NCBI RefSeq assembly: GCF_000004195.4
Contig: NC_030683.2
Span: forward strand, 82,476,910 to 82,540,909
Length of the DNA stretch: 64,000 nt
Source of the DNA: Xenopus tropicalis
Lineage: Eukaryota; Chordata; Amphibia; Anura; Pipidae
Direction: 5' to 3'
Shown: positions 1 to 10,770 of the stretch, piece after piece
Numbering within the stretch: position 1 is the stretch's first letter
Layout of the letters: each line of letters begins with the position of its first letter
The notes under the pieces: model-generated
The model's database searches: none
What the model was told of the DNA's origin: nothing
What the model saw: only the letters and a program-made list of their open reading frames with translations
Program-made: the position numbers and the translations under genes

Positions 1-360
1 AACCATATCCCAACACCCACAGTAAATACCCCCACTACATAAAATGGTGCCAAAAAAACCCGGCCACAGTAACCATGGCAACCAGTGTAAACAAACCCCA
101 CACCCACCTAAGCAGGATAAATTCAAATGTCAAAATATACAAGCAAATGGTACGGGAGTACAGTGCTAGAAAACAGGATTAAATTTAAAATCATGTAGCT
201 AGTAGGCAAATGGATACATGTTGCAGAAGATAGATATATGTTGCAAAAAACTTTTGCAGAAAATGTTGCAAAAAAACTATATAGAGTATGTTCCCAGTCA
301 GAGACGTCAAGCATTTCACTATGCTAAGTGATAGTTAGTTGCTGGAGCTGGAGCTGGAGG
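1..360. repeat. Left arm of an inverted repeat pair (partner 2464-2774)
   Basis: This stretch is the reverse complement, with scattered mismatches, of 2464-2774. Shared landmarks are the block matching GGGATATGGT at the outer end and TTCACTATGCTAAGTGAT near the inner end. The left arm is longer by roughly 50 bases because a segment built on TGTTGCAAAAAA is partly duplicated around 215-275. The arm probably continues upstream of base 1. The two arms enclose about 2.1 kb with a minus-strand CR1 copy and a solo LTR. Either it is a transposon with long inverted ends that received later insertions, or two separate inverted copies of one repeat. The family is not recognised. Confidence 0.75.
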
Positions 361-910
361 TCCTTAATGGACATGTTGTGTTTGCATGGTTCATTTTCTG
401 AGACTCAGTTGCATTTCATTTTTATTTTTATCTTTACTTTTCATTTTTATTTTTCGTTTTCATTCTTCCTTGTATTCTTTTTCTTTTTCTGGAGACACGC
501 ATACAATGGGTATTGATAAGTCTACCTGCAACCCCAAAGCTAGGACCATATTACATGACAGGCTCGCACCAGGTGGCTACTGAGCTATTCAATTCTGCTG
601 AACTGTATACATCAGTGTCTGTAATCTATATTCTAATGGAGTAAACCAGGGGACATGCCGATTGTCACTATTTGTTTATGGGCCATAAATCTGTCACCTC
701 ACGGATTCTGTAGGTACCACTTTATATACAGTAGATCAGGAGTTTCAGCACACTTGAGCGACACGTGAAATTCCTTATGGGCTCGCTTTGTGGGTCCTTA
801 TTGTTCTTATGAATATCCATTGAGTGCTACTTCGGGTCTTTTCAATTGGCCCTATATGTCTTTTTTTAATGTGGTTTGCAATAAATAAAATTGGACACAT
901 GAGAGTTGTA
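361..910. other. Unassigned sequence between inverted repeat arm and CR1 copy
   Basis: No gene seen. The first 130 bases are a T-rich tract of ATTTTTATTTT-like units. The last 40 bases carry overlapping AATAAATAAAA signals on the plus strand (about 880-890), just before the CR1 tail, so this could be the end of an unrecognised element. Short open frames here are low complexity and have no family resemblance. Confidence 0.4.
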
Positions 911-2396
911 GTGACATAGTTACATAGGGTTGAAAAAAGACCATCAAGAGTCCATCAAGTTCAACCCTTCCAAGTGAACCCAGGACACACAACCTATACT
1001 TACCAATCTATACACTCACATACATAAACTATATATATTGTGACATTTGAGCCTACAGGGAGATCTAGTTCAGTGTCTTAGGGCCACTTTCCACAGTCTT
1101 TTAGGGTAAACGAAGCAGTCACAGAAGTTGCTCTTTTAAAGGCAAATGCCAGCAGTTTATTTTGTTACAAAACTTCAGTAACAAACACAAAATAAGAAAC
1201 AAGAAAATAAAACCTTGCACCAAAGCGCTGGCTAAACACAGTTGGCAGCCTAACTCCAGTTGGGTGGCTTTTCCAACTCCAACTTAACAAAAGAAAGCAA
1301 AATCACAAATCATCAGACAATCAGAGATGATCAGTACCCTTCCCATGTGGCGCAGCTCCTGCTACCTGTGTATTAGGGAAGAGAGATCCCCCTCCCCACA
1401 CTGAAGTCTTTTTAAAGGCTGTCAGCGGCAGCAATTACCTATGTTCCAGGGTACCCACTATGCAAAACCCTGGGAGAAACATATCGTCCATCTACAACTA
1501 ACCCAGCCACTTTATTACAATATATACAACCATTAATACTAACTGTAGATATTAGTATACCAATAGCCTTGGATACTATGCTTGTTCAAGAACTCATCCA
1601 GGCATTCTCTTAAAGGCATTAACAGAATCTGCCATTACAACACCACTAGGAAGGCATTCCCCAACCTCACTGCCCTCACCGTCAAAAAGCACCTACGCCG
1701 CTTCAAATGGAAGCTCCGTTCCTCTAATCTAAAAGGGTGACCTCTGGTGCGTTGATTGTTTTTATGAGAAAAAAGAACATCCCCTATCTGCCTATAATCC
1801 CCTCTAATGTACTTGTACAGAGTAATCATGTCCCCTCGCAAGCGCCTCTTTTCCAGAGAAAACAACAAGTAGATGGACATCAACTGCCATTCCAGCATCG
1901 AGGTTCCTGCTCACCTCCTCATAAAAGGTGACTAAATTAGTCTGGCAAGACTGTTACACATAAAACCATGCTGGCATAAATTTATAGTATTGTGAACTGC
2001 AATGTATTCAAGTATCCTATCCCTTATTATACCTTCCAAAAGTTTTCCTACTACTGATGTCAGACTAACAGGCCTATAGTTTTCAGGCTGAGAACGGGAT
2101 CCCTTTTTAAATAACGGCACCACATTAGCAATTCGCCAGTCTCTCTGCACCGTGCCAGACCTCAATGAATCCTAAAAAATTAAGTGAAGAGGCTTGGCAA
2201 TCACAGCGCTCAGCTCATTTAATACCCTGGGATGAATCCCATCCGGTCCTACACCTTTGTTTACCTTTACATGTTCAAGTCTCTGTTCCTCCTGAGTGAC
2301 CCACGCGTCAGTAGCTAAATTACTAGAACTGGGCATATTAAAAGGGAAGCCTTGATTAGATGGAAAATAAGAGTTCAAAATTTCTGCTTTTTCCCT
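911..2396 (-). mobile_element. CR1-type LINE, 5'-truncated and internally deleted copy
   Basis: The reverse complement matches the plus-strand CR1 copy at 2892-4935. It starts with the 3' tail (TTGAAAAAAGACCATCAAG on the plus strand) and runs through the reverse transcriptase region to about 2396, where homology stops inside the part corresponding to about 3140. Two changes stand out. A solo LTR sits in its 3' UTR at 1039-1519. Near 1870 about 780 bases of reverse transcriptase, including the FADD motif, are missing, with the junction linking the sequence coding for DVIYL to that coding for SMEKRRLRG-like residues. Remaining frames are broken. This is a dead copy, head-to-head with its neighbour. 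Confidence 0.88.
1039..1519 (-). mobile_element. Solo LTR nested in the CR1 copy
   Basis: A 481-bp insert splits the 3' UTR of the minus-strand CR1 copy. Its ends are TGTGACA and TTATTACA, giving the TG...CA ends of an LTR. On the minus strand it contains a TATA-like TTTAAAAAG in its first half and AAAATAAAC, a polyadenylation-signal-like motif, in its second half; this order is what an LTR should have. The flanks repeat ATATAT on both sides, but the target itself is an (AT)n run, so the duplication length (4-6) is ambiguous. No internal retroviral or Gypsy genes are present. Gypsy-type and endogenous-retrovirus-type origin cannot be told apart from the LTR alone. Confidence 0.72.
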
Positions 2397-2463
2397 GTTT
2401 CCTGTGTCCGGACATGGGTCCTAGTTTTACTACCAATGCTTGTTATCTCCTATCAATAATTAT

Positions 2464-2774
2464 CCTCCTTTTGCTCCAGCAACTAAGGCACTTATCACTT
2501 AGCATAGTGAAATGCTTGACGTCTCTGACTGGGAACATACTCTGTATAGTTTTTTGCAACATGTATCCATTTGCTTACTAGCTACATGATTTTAAACTTG
2601 ATCCTGTTTTCTAGCACTGCACTCCCATACCATTTGCCTGTATATGTTGACACTTTAATTTATCCTGCTCTGGTGGGTGTGGGGCTTGTTTACACTGGTT
2701 GCCATAGTTACTGTGGACGTTTCTGGCACCATTTTATGTATTGGGGGCATTTACTGTGGGTGTTGGGATATGGT
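2464..2774. repeat. Right arm of the inverted repeat pair (partner 1-360)
   Basis: Reverse complement of the window start, as described for 1-360. It lies between the 5' ends of the two head-to-head CR1 copies. Just outside it, at 2787-2822, is the motif CTGAGGAACAGCA...TTGTGCTTGAAACGC, a short imperfect stem followed by GAAACG, a signature seen again at other repeat edges in this window (about 11.3, 12.66 and 58.73 kb). Confidence 0.75.
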
Positions 2775-2891
2775 CTGTTGGTTTGTCCCTGAGGAACAGC
2801 ACTGGTTGTGCTTGAAACGCTGGAATTTTTTCTTTTGCATCAAGCCCCTGTGTGTGCGACACTCTTTCTAATATATTGATATATATATATT

Positions 2892-4796
2892 GGTAATAAA
2901 AAACGTGCTTTTAAAGCATTCAAGTTAGCTGGGACAGCGGAAACTTTCATCAGGTACAAGGAAGCAAATAAAGCATGCAAAAAAGCCATCAAGCAAGCTA
3001 AAATAGAGATGGAAAGGGATATTGCAGCTAGGAGTAAAAAGAATCCAAAATTATTTTTTAATTATGTGAATAGTAAAAAAATGAAGCAAGAAGGGGTGGG
3101 AACTTTATTATCACGGGGGGGTACGTTGGTTGATGAGAACGGGGAAAAAGAAGAAATTTTGAACTCTTATTTTTCATCTGTCTATACATCTGAGGAGCCA
3201 GATAATGAAGGCTTCCCTTTTAATATGCCCAGTGCTAGTAATTTAGCTACTGACACGTGGGTCACTCAGGAGGAAATTCAAAAGAGACTTGAACATGTAA
3301 AGGTAAACAAAGGTCCAGGACCGGATGGGATTCATCCCAGGGTATTAAATGAGCTGAGCGCTGTGATTGCCAAGCCTCTTCACATAATTTTTCAGGATTC
3401 GTTGAGGTTTGGCATGGTGCCGAGAGACTGGCGGATTGCTAATGTGGTGCCATTATTTAAAAAGGGATCTCGTTCTCAGCCTGAAAACTATAGGCCTGTT
3501 AGTCTGACATCAGTAGTAGGAAAGCTTCTGGAAGGGGTAATAAGGGATAGGATAGCTGAATACATTGCAGTTCACAATACTATTAGTTTGTGCTAGCATG
3601 GTTTTATGCGTAACAGACCTTGCCAGACTAATTTAGTTGCCTTTTATGAGGAGGTGAGCAGGAACCTTGATGCTGGAATGGCAGTTGATGTCATCTACTT
3701 AGATTTTGCTAAAGCGTTTGATACAGTACCTCACAGAAGGTTAATGATCAAATTGAGGAATATTGGCCTAGAACATAATATTTGTAATTGGATAGAAAAC
3801 TGGCTGAAGGATAGAGTACAAAGAGTGGTGGTAAAGGGAACATTTTCTAATTGGGCCAGTGTGGTTAGTGGAGTACCGCAGGGGTCAGTCCTTGGTTCTT
3901 TGCTTTTTAACTTGTTTATTAATGACCTGGAGGTGGGCATAGAGAGTACTGTTTCTATTTTTGCTGATGACACTAAATTGTGCAAAACTATAAGTTCCAT
4001 GCAGGATGCTGCCGCTTTGCAGAGCGATTTGACAAAATTGGAAAACTGGGCAGCAAACTGGAAAATGAGGTTCAATGTTGACAAGTGCAAAGTTATGCAC
4101 TTTGGTAGGAATAATATAAACGCGAACTATCTACTGAATGGTAGTGTGTTGGGGGTTTCCTTAATGGAGAAGGATCTAGGGGTTTTTGTAGATCACAAGT
4201 TGTCCAATTCCAGGCAGTGTCATTCTGTGGCTACTACAGCAAATAAAGTGCTGTCTTGTATAAAAAAGGGCATTGACTCAAGGGATGAGGACATATTTTT
4301 GCCGCTTTATAGGTCCCTGGTAAGGCCTCACCTTGAGTATGCGGTGCAGTTTTGGGCTCCAGTCCTTAAGAAGGATATTAATGAGCTGGAGAGAGTGCAG
4401 AGACGTGCAACTAAACTGGTAAAGGGGATGGAAGATTTAAGCTATGAGGTTAGACTGTTGAGGTTGGGGTTGTTTTCTATGGAAAAGAGGCGCTTGCGAG
4501 GGGACATGATTACTCTGTACAAGTACATTAGAGGGGATTATAGGCAGTTGGGGGATGTTCTTTTTTCCCATAAAAACAATCAGCGCACCAGAGGTCACCC
4601 CTATAGATTAGAGGAACGGAGCTTCCATTTGAAGCAGCGTAGGTGGTTTTTCACGGTGAGGGCAGTGAGGCTGTGGAATGCCCTTCCTAGTGATGTGGTA
4701 ATGGCAGACTCTGTTAATGCCTTTAAGAGGGGCCTGGATGAGTTTTTGAACAAGCAGAATATCCAAGGCTATTGTGATACTAATATCTACAGTTAG
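2892..4796 (+). pseudogene. CR1 ORF2 reverse transcriptase with one in-frame TAG
   Basis: The product would copy the LINE RNA at the nicked target. One frame is open from 2892 to 4796 apart from a single TAG at 3594-3596. The minus-strand copy has a glutamine codon at the equivalent place, so CAG to TAG is the simple explanation. Visible in order: the spacer before the RT (SKKNPKLFFNYVNSKK), finger motifs with NKGPGPDGIHPRVL, the DFAKAFDTVPHRRL motif holding the first catalytic aspartate, GVPQGSVLGSLLFNLFIND, and the catalytic FADD box at 3960-3971. A conserved C-terminal tail with WAPVLKKDINELERVQRRAT follows. Endonuclease is missing. Reads as two frames, 3009-3596 and 3606-4796. The single lesion implies a fairly recent insertion. 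Confidence 0.9.
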
Positions 4797-4938
4797 TATT
4801 ACTGGTTGTATATATATAGTTTATGTATGTGAGTGTATAGATTGGTTAGTATAGGTTGTGTGCTGGGTTTACTCGGATGGGTTGAACTTGATGGACAATG
4901 GTCTTTTTTCAACCCTATGTAACTATGTAACCATGTAT
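2892..4938 (+). mobile_element. CR1-type LINE, 5'-truncated, near-complete reverse transcriptase
   Basis: Homology to CR1-type ORF2 begins at about 2892 and runs to the stop at 4794-4796, followed by a 3' UTR of about 140 bases. That UTR ends in CTTTTTTCAACCCTATGTAA and a short tandem ATGTAACT-type tail, as expected of CR1/L2-like elements that prime on their own 3' repeat. The endonuclease domain is absent, so this is a 5'-truncated insertion, the usual fate of LINE copies. The 5' boundary joins an AT-rich stretch (2875-2891) and unassigned sequence. Three further copies lie at 911-2396, 44392-44800 and 54596-55191. Confidence 0.92.
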
Positions 4939-7900
4939 ATATGTATATATATAAGTGTACAAACTGAAGTGGAGCTAACTAACTAGTCTGAAGACCTAGT
5001 CCAAACTCACGGACAATACATATAGAAAGAAACAAAAAGGTCCAGACTCATTTAAATGAAAAAGAAAAATCTTTACTGCATTATGCAGAACATAATATAT
5101 ATATATACCATATGCACTATATTCGAAAAAGAGTTTGGGTGGACTTGGCTGTGACCAGCAGATCAGGTTCATCAAAGGATAGCATTGATTTATTTGTGCT
5201 TTTTTCAACCTCATCTCTGAGCCAAATAAAACTGAATTGTAGTTAATCCAGGACTGTTTTAGTGCAGGCCTAGTGGCCCTCTGAAATTACTTTATGGCTC
5301 ACAAGCTCCATCGATATAATCATTTTATTCAAATCTGGCCCTTGGATATGCTGAATACCAAATAAGTAGCTGCCTACTAATATTTGCACAGCACTGAATG
5401 AAAGCTTTAGATTGGGAAAGAAATATGGACTTTTATCTATGCAGAACCACCATATCTGACAATAGGATTCTGCATGGTGTGGGCACAGGCTTTCCTCAGA
5501 TTCTCCATGTGAGGTATTCTTTGTTTTTAAAATAGTTTAGATGCATTCAGGGTTCAGGAACCAATTTCTACCTCCTAATTGCTTTGTTAATATACCCTAA
5601 AGTATTTGTTGAAAAAAGGTTAGATGCAGTATCAAAAGAAAAGGAGCAAGGAATTTAAGAGCAGCAATACTGTTACAGGAGGTTTGCATACCCTTTGGTT
5701 ATTGTCTGAAAAGAGCACTACCATAAAGCTAAGATGGATATCCCCCACTACTGAAAAACAATTCAGCAAAATAATTTGTATTAGAGCATAGTGGCCTTTA
5801 GTGCTTTATTTTTCTTCCCACCTATTTTTATGATAAAACCACACTTTCAAGGCACTTGAGTTATTAGATTAGATTATAAGATTTGTGTCTATTTCTTGAC
5901 ACTGTATTTTTTGTATTATAAACATTTACTTCATAACATGTCTGATGCTGTCAACCTTGCTCTGCAGGACCTGCTTCTGTATATTCCTTTTACGGGCCAG
6001 TTCAGTATTTAGGTACCAAAATCCTGTGCTTTCCTTTGTCATTAACCAAGAAGAAAAATATCAACGGTGTTGAACAGCTACACAAAGAAGAAAAACAGCA
6101 GAATGGACAAGGTGCCGTGCTCCACACTGAAGTGCACTTTAAGACAGATCTTTAGTGATGAGAAAAGAGGATTCATTACAGCCCCGAGAACTTCTCTGCA
6201 CCCCCTCCCGTCTTCCCAATAAACTAGTAAAAAGAAATTCAGAGTACATTTTTTAGAATCCAATTTACAGCCACTTTTAGGGTTATTGGCATCTGGCAAT
6301 CAACGGCTGATGGTAATTTAGTTAATTAAATGGACTGTCATTTAACGATATGTAAATAGCAGGCAGCCCTCGTTAGGAGGGTTGATGACTTTCCCCTCAT
6401 TTAGAAATCCTGATGAATTTTTCATTTTCAAAAGCCCTTCTCCTATAATTGAATCCAAGGCGCAAAAGGCAGCCATGCTGAAGAGGCACAGTCCGTGCTC
6501 CATTTTTCTGCTCATGACAATTCATACTCATCTCTGCCTCTAAGGCTTTCTCCTCCAGTTGATCTCCCCAAGTTTATCATGTATGTGTGACATGCCACTA
6601 TATCTCTTCCCACTCTGCGTAATTCACCATTTCTGTGCATCTATTGTACTGTGTGTTTTGGATGCTGGCATATTTTTATAGATCACTTTCTGTATCTTTT
6701 AGGCACAGACTTTAATAGGTTTCTTCATTCGCTGTCCTGTCTCTTTGGCTCACATATATAAGTGTTTCTGCCATTCTGTTTCTGCCTTTCTGTTACAAAA
6801 ACTTATGGCATACTGTTAGCTCCATTTTTCTATATTTGCAGTGTAAATGTGTATTTGTCTTTCTGTACATATAGTAGATATAAATCACTTAAGGTCCAAT
6901 TGCAAAGTCTATCTCTCTCTCAATTAAACATAGATATGTCTGTGCCTTGCTTTGAGGTATATATCCTTATATTGTGGCACCAGATCACTGCTGCACTGAT
7001 ACAGATATGATGTATGCTGACCCAGTAAAGTATAATGCTTTCTCAATTCTATAAGTAACAGGTATGGATCTCCCTTCTTTTCCCTAGCACAGAGATGGAT
7101 GTGTCTTTCTATTGCAGCTGCACCCGTAAAGGATGTACATTGTTTTCAGATATTGAATTTCCAAGGAGGTTTTCTCAATGCTGATTATGTGCTGGACAGG
7201 TTCTCCATCACACCAGCTTAGATAGGGAGTTCAAGATGGAATACTTGGAAGATGACAGAGAACAGTGGAATATACAAATGCAACAATGCAATATATGAAT
7301 TGCTGCTACATTTTTAATTGTGCAGAATGCTCCAGCAGATGCAATAAATATGATATCTTCAACTATTATTTATAAAGAATTATATTCAGAAGAACAAGGG
7401 TTTCCTAATTAAGAGGGGCAGATCATTCAATTTTTCAATACTTTTTCCTGAATTATTAAGCCTGCTACTGATTAGAACTGTTCTTACCTGTAAGGGTAAT
7501 GACACACAGGACATTTGGTCTCCCGATTGTGGGTAACAAAACACCTGAAAAAAAGCACGTAACTGGGTAACTGGTTGTCACTCCCGTTCATCTAGGATCC
7601 AGGAAATTTTAGAATTTTAGTTAAATAGTTAAAAGTGACCTAGTCCTTCCACTGCAGTGTTTCTCATTATACAAATGGTTGTTGGGTTAATCCAGACAAC
7701 ATTCAGCACATTATTAGTGGTTAAAGAATTCTGGGAACTGTAGTCCTGAAACATCACAGCTGAATTCTCAAATGTAAGAGGATCTTCCAGGGAGAATCCT
7801 ACCTACCAAACAGCACCAAACACCAAAATATTGCTCTGTCTACCCTTTATTTAAAGTTGCTAATTAAGTAAAAGGTTCTGTATGCCTAAAATAGATTGAA

Positions 7901-7966
7901 ACAGTTTTTTCAGCTGATTATATTATGGTTTGTCATTTCTGGGAGAATGCTTTACTCAAAGGGCCT
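4939..7966. other. Mostly single-copy-looking DNA, no gene seen
   Basis: No coding exon was supported. It contains (AT)n near 5097 and 4935-4950. The tract 6290-6560 looks like a candidate conserved element and is listed separately. Near 7145-7200 there is a short exon-like frame preceded by TTGTTTTCAG, judged unsupported. Confidence 0.4.
6290..6560. promoter_or_regulatory. Candidate conserved non-coding element
   Basis: Repeat-free sequence with clustered homeodomain-type cores (TTTAGTTAATTAAATGG at about 6316-6332, further TAAT and ATTA motifs) and balanced base composition unlike the surrounding AT-rich DNA. This resemblance is by pattern only. Whether it is conserved needs alignment with other tetrapods. 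Confidence 0.3.
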
Positions 7967-8449
7967 TTAAAAGAGAAGGAAAGGTAAAAACTAAGTAATC
8001 TTTATCAGAAAGGTCTATGTAAATACAGCCATAAGCACTTACAGTAATGCTGCACTGAGTACTCTATCAAAAGAAACAGGATTTCTTGTCTCTTTTTTTG
8101 TAAACATGATGTTCCAGTGTCTGACTTCCTCTCTCAGAAAGAGCCCTACTTCCCGGGGCCAGAGTCTGCACAGTTCTCTCCTCTCTCCTGCTCCCCTCCC
8201 ACCCGACTGCTAAGAACTCCCTTCCCTCCTACCTTAGGAATGTGTGACCTCAGCTATAAGGGCTAGAGACTGCAGGACGGAAGCTGCCTAAAATGGCAGC
8301 TGCTATCTTAAGCAAAAGGAGAAAGCTTCTAAAGCTGTTTACTCAGGTATGTTAATGGTTTCTGCAGAATAAATATAGTGTTCTAGGTGGCACTAATGTG
8401 GCAAATCTATTGGCAGTAAAATGCCAAAATGACTTTCCTTCTCTTTTAA
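7967..8449 (+). mobile_element. T2/Kolobok-like MITE (TTAAAAGAGAAGGAAAGG ends)
   Basis: Bounded by TTAA at both ends, with inverted ends TTAAAAGAGAAGGAAAG and CTTTCCTTCTCTTTTAA. TTAA target choice and the AAGGAGAAGGAAAG type ends fit the T2/Kolobok-like MITEs known from Xenopus. The interior (AATAAATATAGTGTTCTAGG, GGCACTAATGTGGCAAATC) is shared with copies at 36085-36534 (opposite orientation) and 58029-58507. It has no open frame and is non-autonomous. Length 483 bp. Confidence 0.88.
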
Positions 8450-8519
8450 AAGAGAAATGCCAAAACCTGATTTGTGCTACATATAAGACTTGATATTAAG
8501 ACTTCAACATGATATTTAT

Positions 8520-8955
8520 ATTATTATTACTATTTATATAGCACCATCAATTTATGCAGCGATTTACAGAATAAAGGGGTACAAAAGACATAACAGTTAA
8601 CATGTACATATAAACAATTCACAAAAATGGTTTGCAGTTGCATTGGATGAGGATGGGAGACACTAGTGGGAGGGCCCTGCCGCAAGTGTTTACATTCTAA
8701 AAGGTAGGGGTGAGACATAAGGTCAGGGTAACTATGATGGCGTTGGAGTTCATGTAGGTGTGTAAAGCGACAGATTGAGAGGTGGAAACCAGTGGTTAGT
8801 GAATGTTTGGTGGGTTTAGGTTATAGGCTTGAGTGAAAAGGTGAGTTTTAAGAGACCGTTTAAAGGCTTGGAGAGTCTGGCAGTGCCTAATGGGACGGGG
8901 AAGGGCATTCCAGAGGATCGGTGCAGCGAGTGAGAAGTCCTGGATGCGAGAAAAA
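8520..8955. repeat. Interspersed repeat starting TATTTATATAGCACCATCAA
   Basis: The segment begins with an ATT-rich lead-in followed by TATTTATATAGCACCATCAA and TGCAGCGATTTACAGAATA. It ends near CAGCGAGTGAGAAGTCCTGG. From memory, sequences of this form are widespread in amphibian and fish genomes, but I cannot name the family. Only one copy is seen in this window. No coding potential. Confidence 0.45.
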
Positions 8956-9792
8956 TATACTTTTTTGTAACAGTGATACAGTGCTTTTAAATGTGTTTGG
9001 CTGCAACACTTATATTAGCAGTCTATTGATAGCAAAGTTGTAAGGCTCAATCTGGTTTGCTCTCTGATTGATTGCCATTCATGCAAACAACAAGCAATCA
9101 GAACAGCTGGAAGTGAAGTGGAGCTGCAGGCATAGGCGGATTTTCAATAAGGCTTGGGGAGGCTAAGCCTCCCCAAACCTGCTTTGGCACCTTAAAACCT
9201 GGCTCCGTTTCTGCACTGTCCTGCAAATCTTCTCCGGGTTCTGCAGAAATCAGCTGTGCTCTGGATCTTTCTTCTTGTGGATTCTCCAATCAGAGCACAG
9301 CTTTCTTGACAGGCAGTAAAATTGACCAATCAAGGCACAGATGCTGACAGGGATCGGGAGATTTTGCAAACTGGAGGCAGTGCAGAATTGAAGACAAAAA
9401 AAAGAAGAATCTGCAGGCTGTAAACTTTACCCAAGAACCAACTTTGAACGTTTTAATCCAACAGGCACTATACACAGGTACTATACACAAGTACTATACT
9501 TTATATGTTCTAAAGACTGACCCACTAGCTGAAATTAAATTGTTTTTTGTCACCTGATCTATAATATCCCTATCCCCTACCCTAACAGATGGAGGGTAAG
9601 TTAACTTTTCCCCCTGACAAAGCTCATTGTGCTTTTATATATTTGTTATGGTTTTTTGCACTTTCTATTTTTCTTTTACTTTTGTCATTTTTTTTTTCAT
9701 TTCTAGTTAGTTACAGTGGAGCCAATGCTGTGTATCAGTGCCAATGTTATAGTGCCAGGGCCTGAATATCTGCCATCAGTACCCACTGCTCC

Positions 9793-10275
9793 TCATGGCA
9801 TATAATGTGCTGGTTTTGTATATAAAGACTGCGTCTCACTGCATATAATGTGCTGGTTTTGTATGTAAAGACTGTGCCTCACTGCATATAATATGCTGGT
9901 TTTGTATATAAAGACTGCTCCTCATGGCATATAATGTGCTGGTTTTGTATATAAAGATTGCGTCTCACTGCATATAATGTGCTGGTTTTGTATGTAAAGA
10001 CTGCGCCTCACTGCATATAATGTGCTGGTTTTGTATATAAAGACTGCGTCTCACTGCATATAATGTGCTGGTTTTGTATGTAATGACTGCGTCTCACTGT
10101 ATATAATGTGCTGGTTTTGTATGTAAAGACTGTGTCTCACTGTATATAATGTGCTGGTTTTGTATGTAAGGACTGCGTCTCACTGCATATAATGTGCTGG
10201 TTTTATATATAAAGACTGCGTCTCACTGCATATAATGTGCTGGTTTTGTATATAAAGACTGCGTCTCAGTATATA
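9793..10275. repeat. 43-bp minisatellite, about 11 copies
   Basis: About eleven head-to-tail copies of a 43-bp unit recognisable by GCATATAATGTGCTGGTTTT and AAAGACTGCGTCTCACT. Copies differ at a few positions (TATATAAAG or TGTAAAG; GCGTC, GTGCC or GCTCC). The array is inside the hAT-like element, so it may vary in length between individuals. There are no spacers, so it is not a CRISPR array. Confidence 0.95.
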
Positions 10276-10337
10276 TAACGTGCATGGAATGTCAGTACCT
10301 GCTGCCTCTCTCTCTATAAAGCTAACTTAAACAGATC

Positions 10338-10770
10338 TAAAGGTGAGGTTCACTTTCAAGTTAACTTGTAGTATGTTATAGAATGGCCTATTCCTAGCAA
10401 CTTTGCAATTGGTCTTCATAGTTAATTTTTTTATAGTTTTTGAATAATTTGCCTTTCGCTTCTGCCTCTTTCCAGCTTTCAAATGAAGGTCACTGACCAA
10501 AAAGTATTGCTCTGTGAAGCTACAGTTTTATTTTTCCATGCAGGCCCCTTAACTATTCATATTCCCATCTCTTGTTTAAACCACTACCTAGTAAATAAGA
10601 TCCTAGCAACCAGATAGCTGCTGAAATACCAAATGGAGAGCTGCTGAACAATAAGCTAAATAACTGAAAAACCATTAAAAATAAAAGAGGACCTATTGCA
10701 ACTTGTCTCAGAATATCAATGTCTACATCATATTAAAAGTTAATTTAAAGGTTAACTACCCCTTGAAGCT
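10338..10770 (-). mobile_element. MITE of the abundant Xenopus AAAGGTGAACCACCCC-type family
   Basis: The ends are inverted: TAAAGGTGAGGTTCACTTTC on the left and TAAAGGTTAACTACCCCTTG on the right, whose complement gives the matching end. The interior contains GCAATTGGTCTTCAT, CTCTTTCCAGCTTTCAAATG and CCTAGCAACCAGATAGCTGC, shared in opposite orientation with 31001-31370. I recall this repeat as very common in Xenopus. It is nested in the hAT-like element at 9131-11035. No open frame. Confidence 0.82.

Noticed and set aside
3731..4100. Minus-strand frames of 71 and 119 residues
   Set aside because: Antisense to the CR1 reverse transcriptase; not independent genes.
7140..7220. Exon-like frame after TTGTTTTCAG
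   Set aside because: Only about 23 codons before a stop, with no donor site and no recognisable protein.
9793..10275. Regular repeat that could be taken for a CRISPR array
   Set aside because: Units are contiguous with no spacers, and the setting is a vertebrate transposon.
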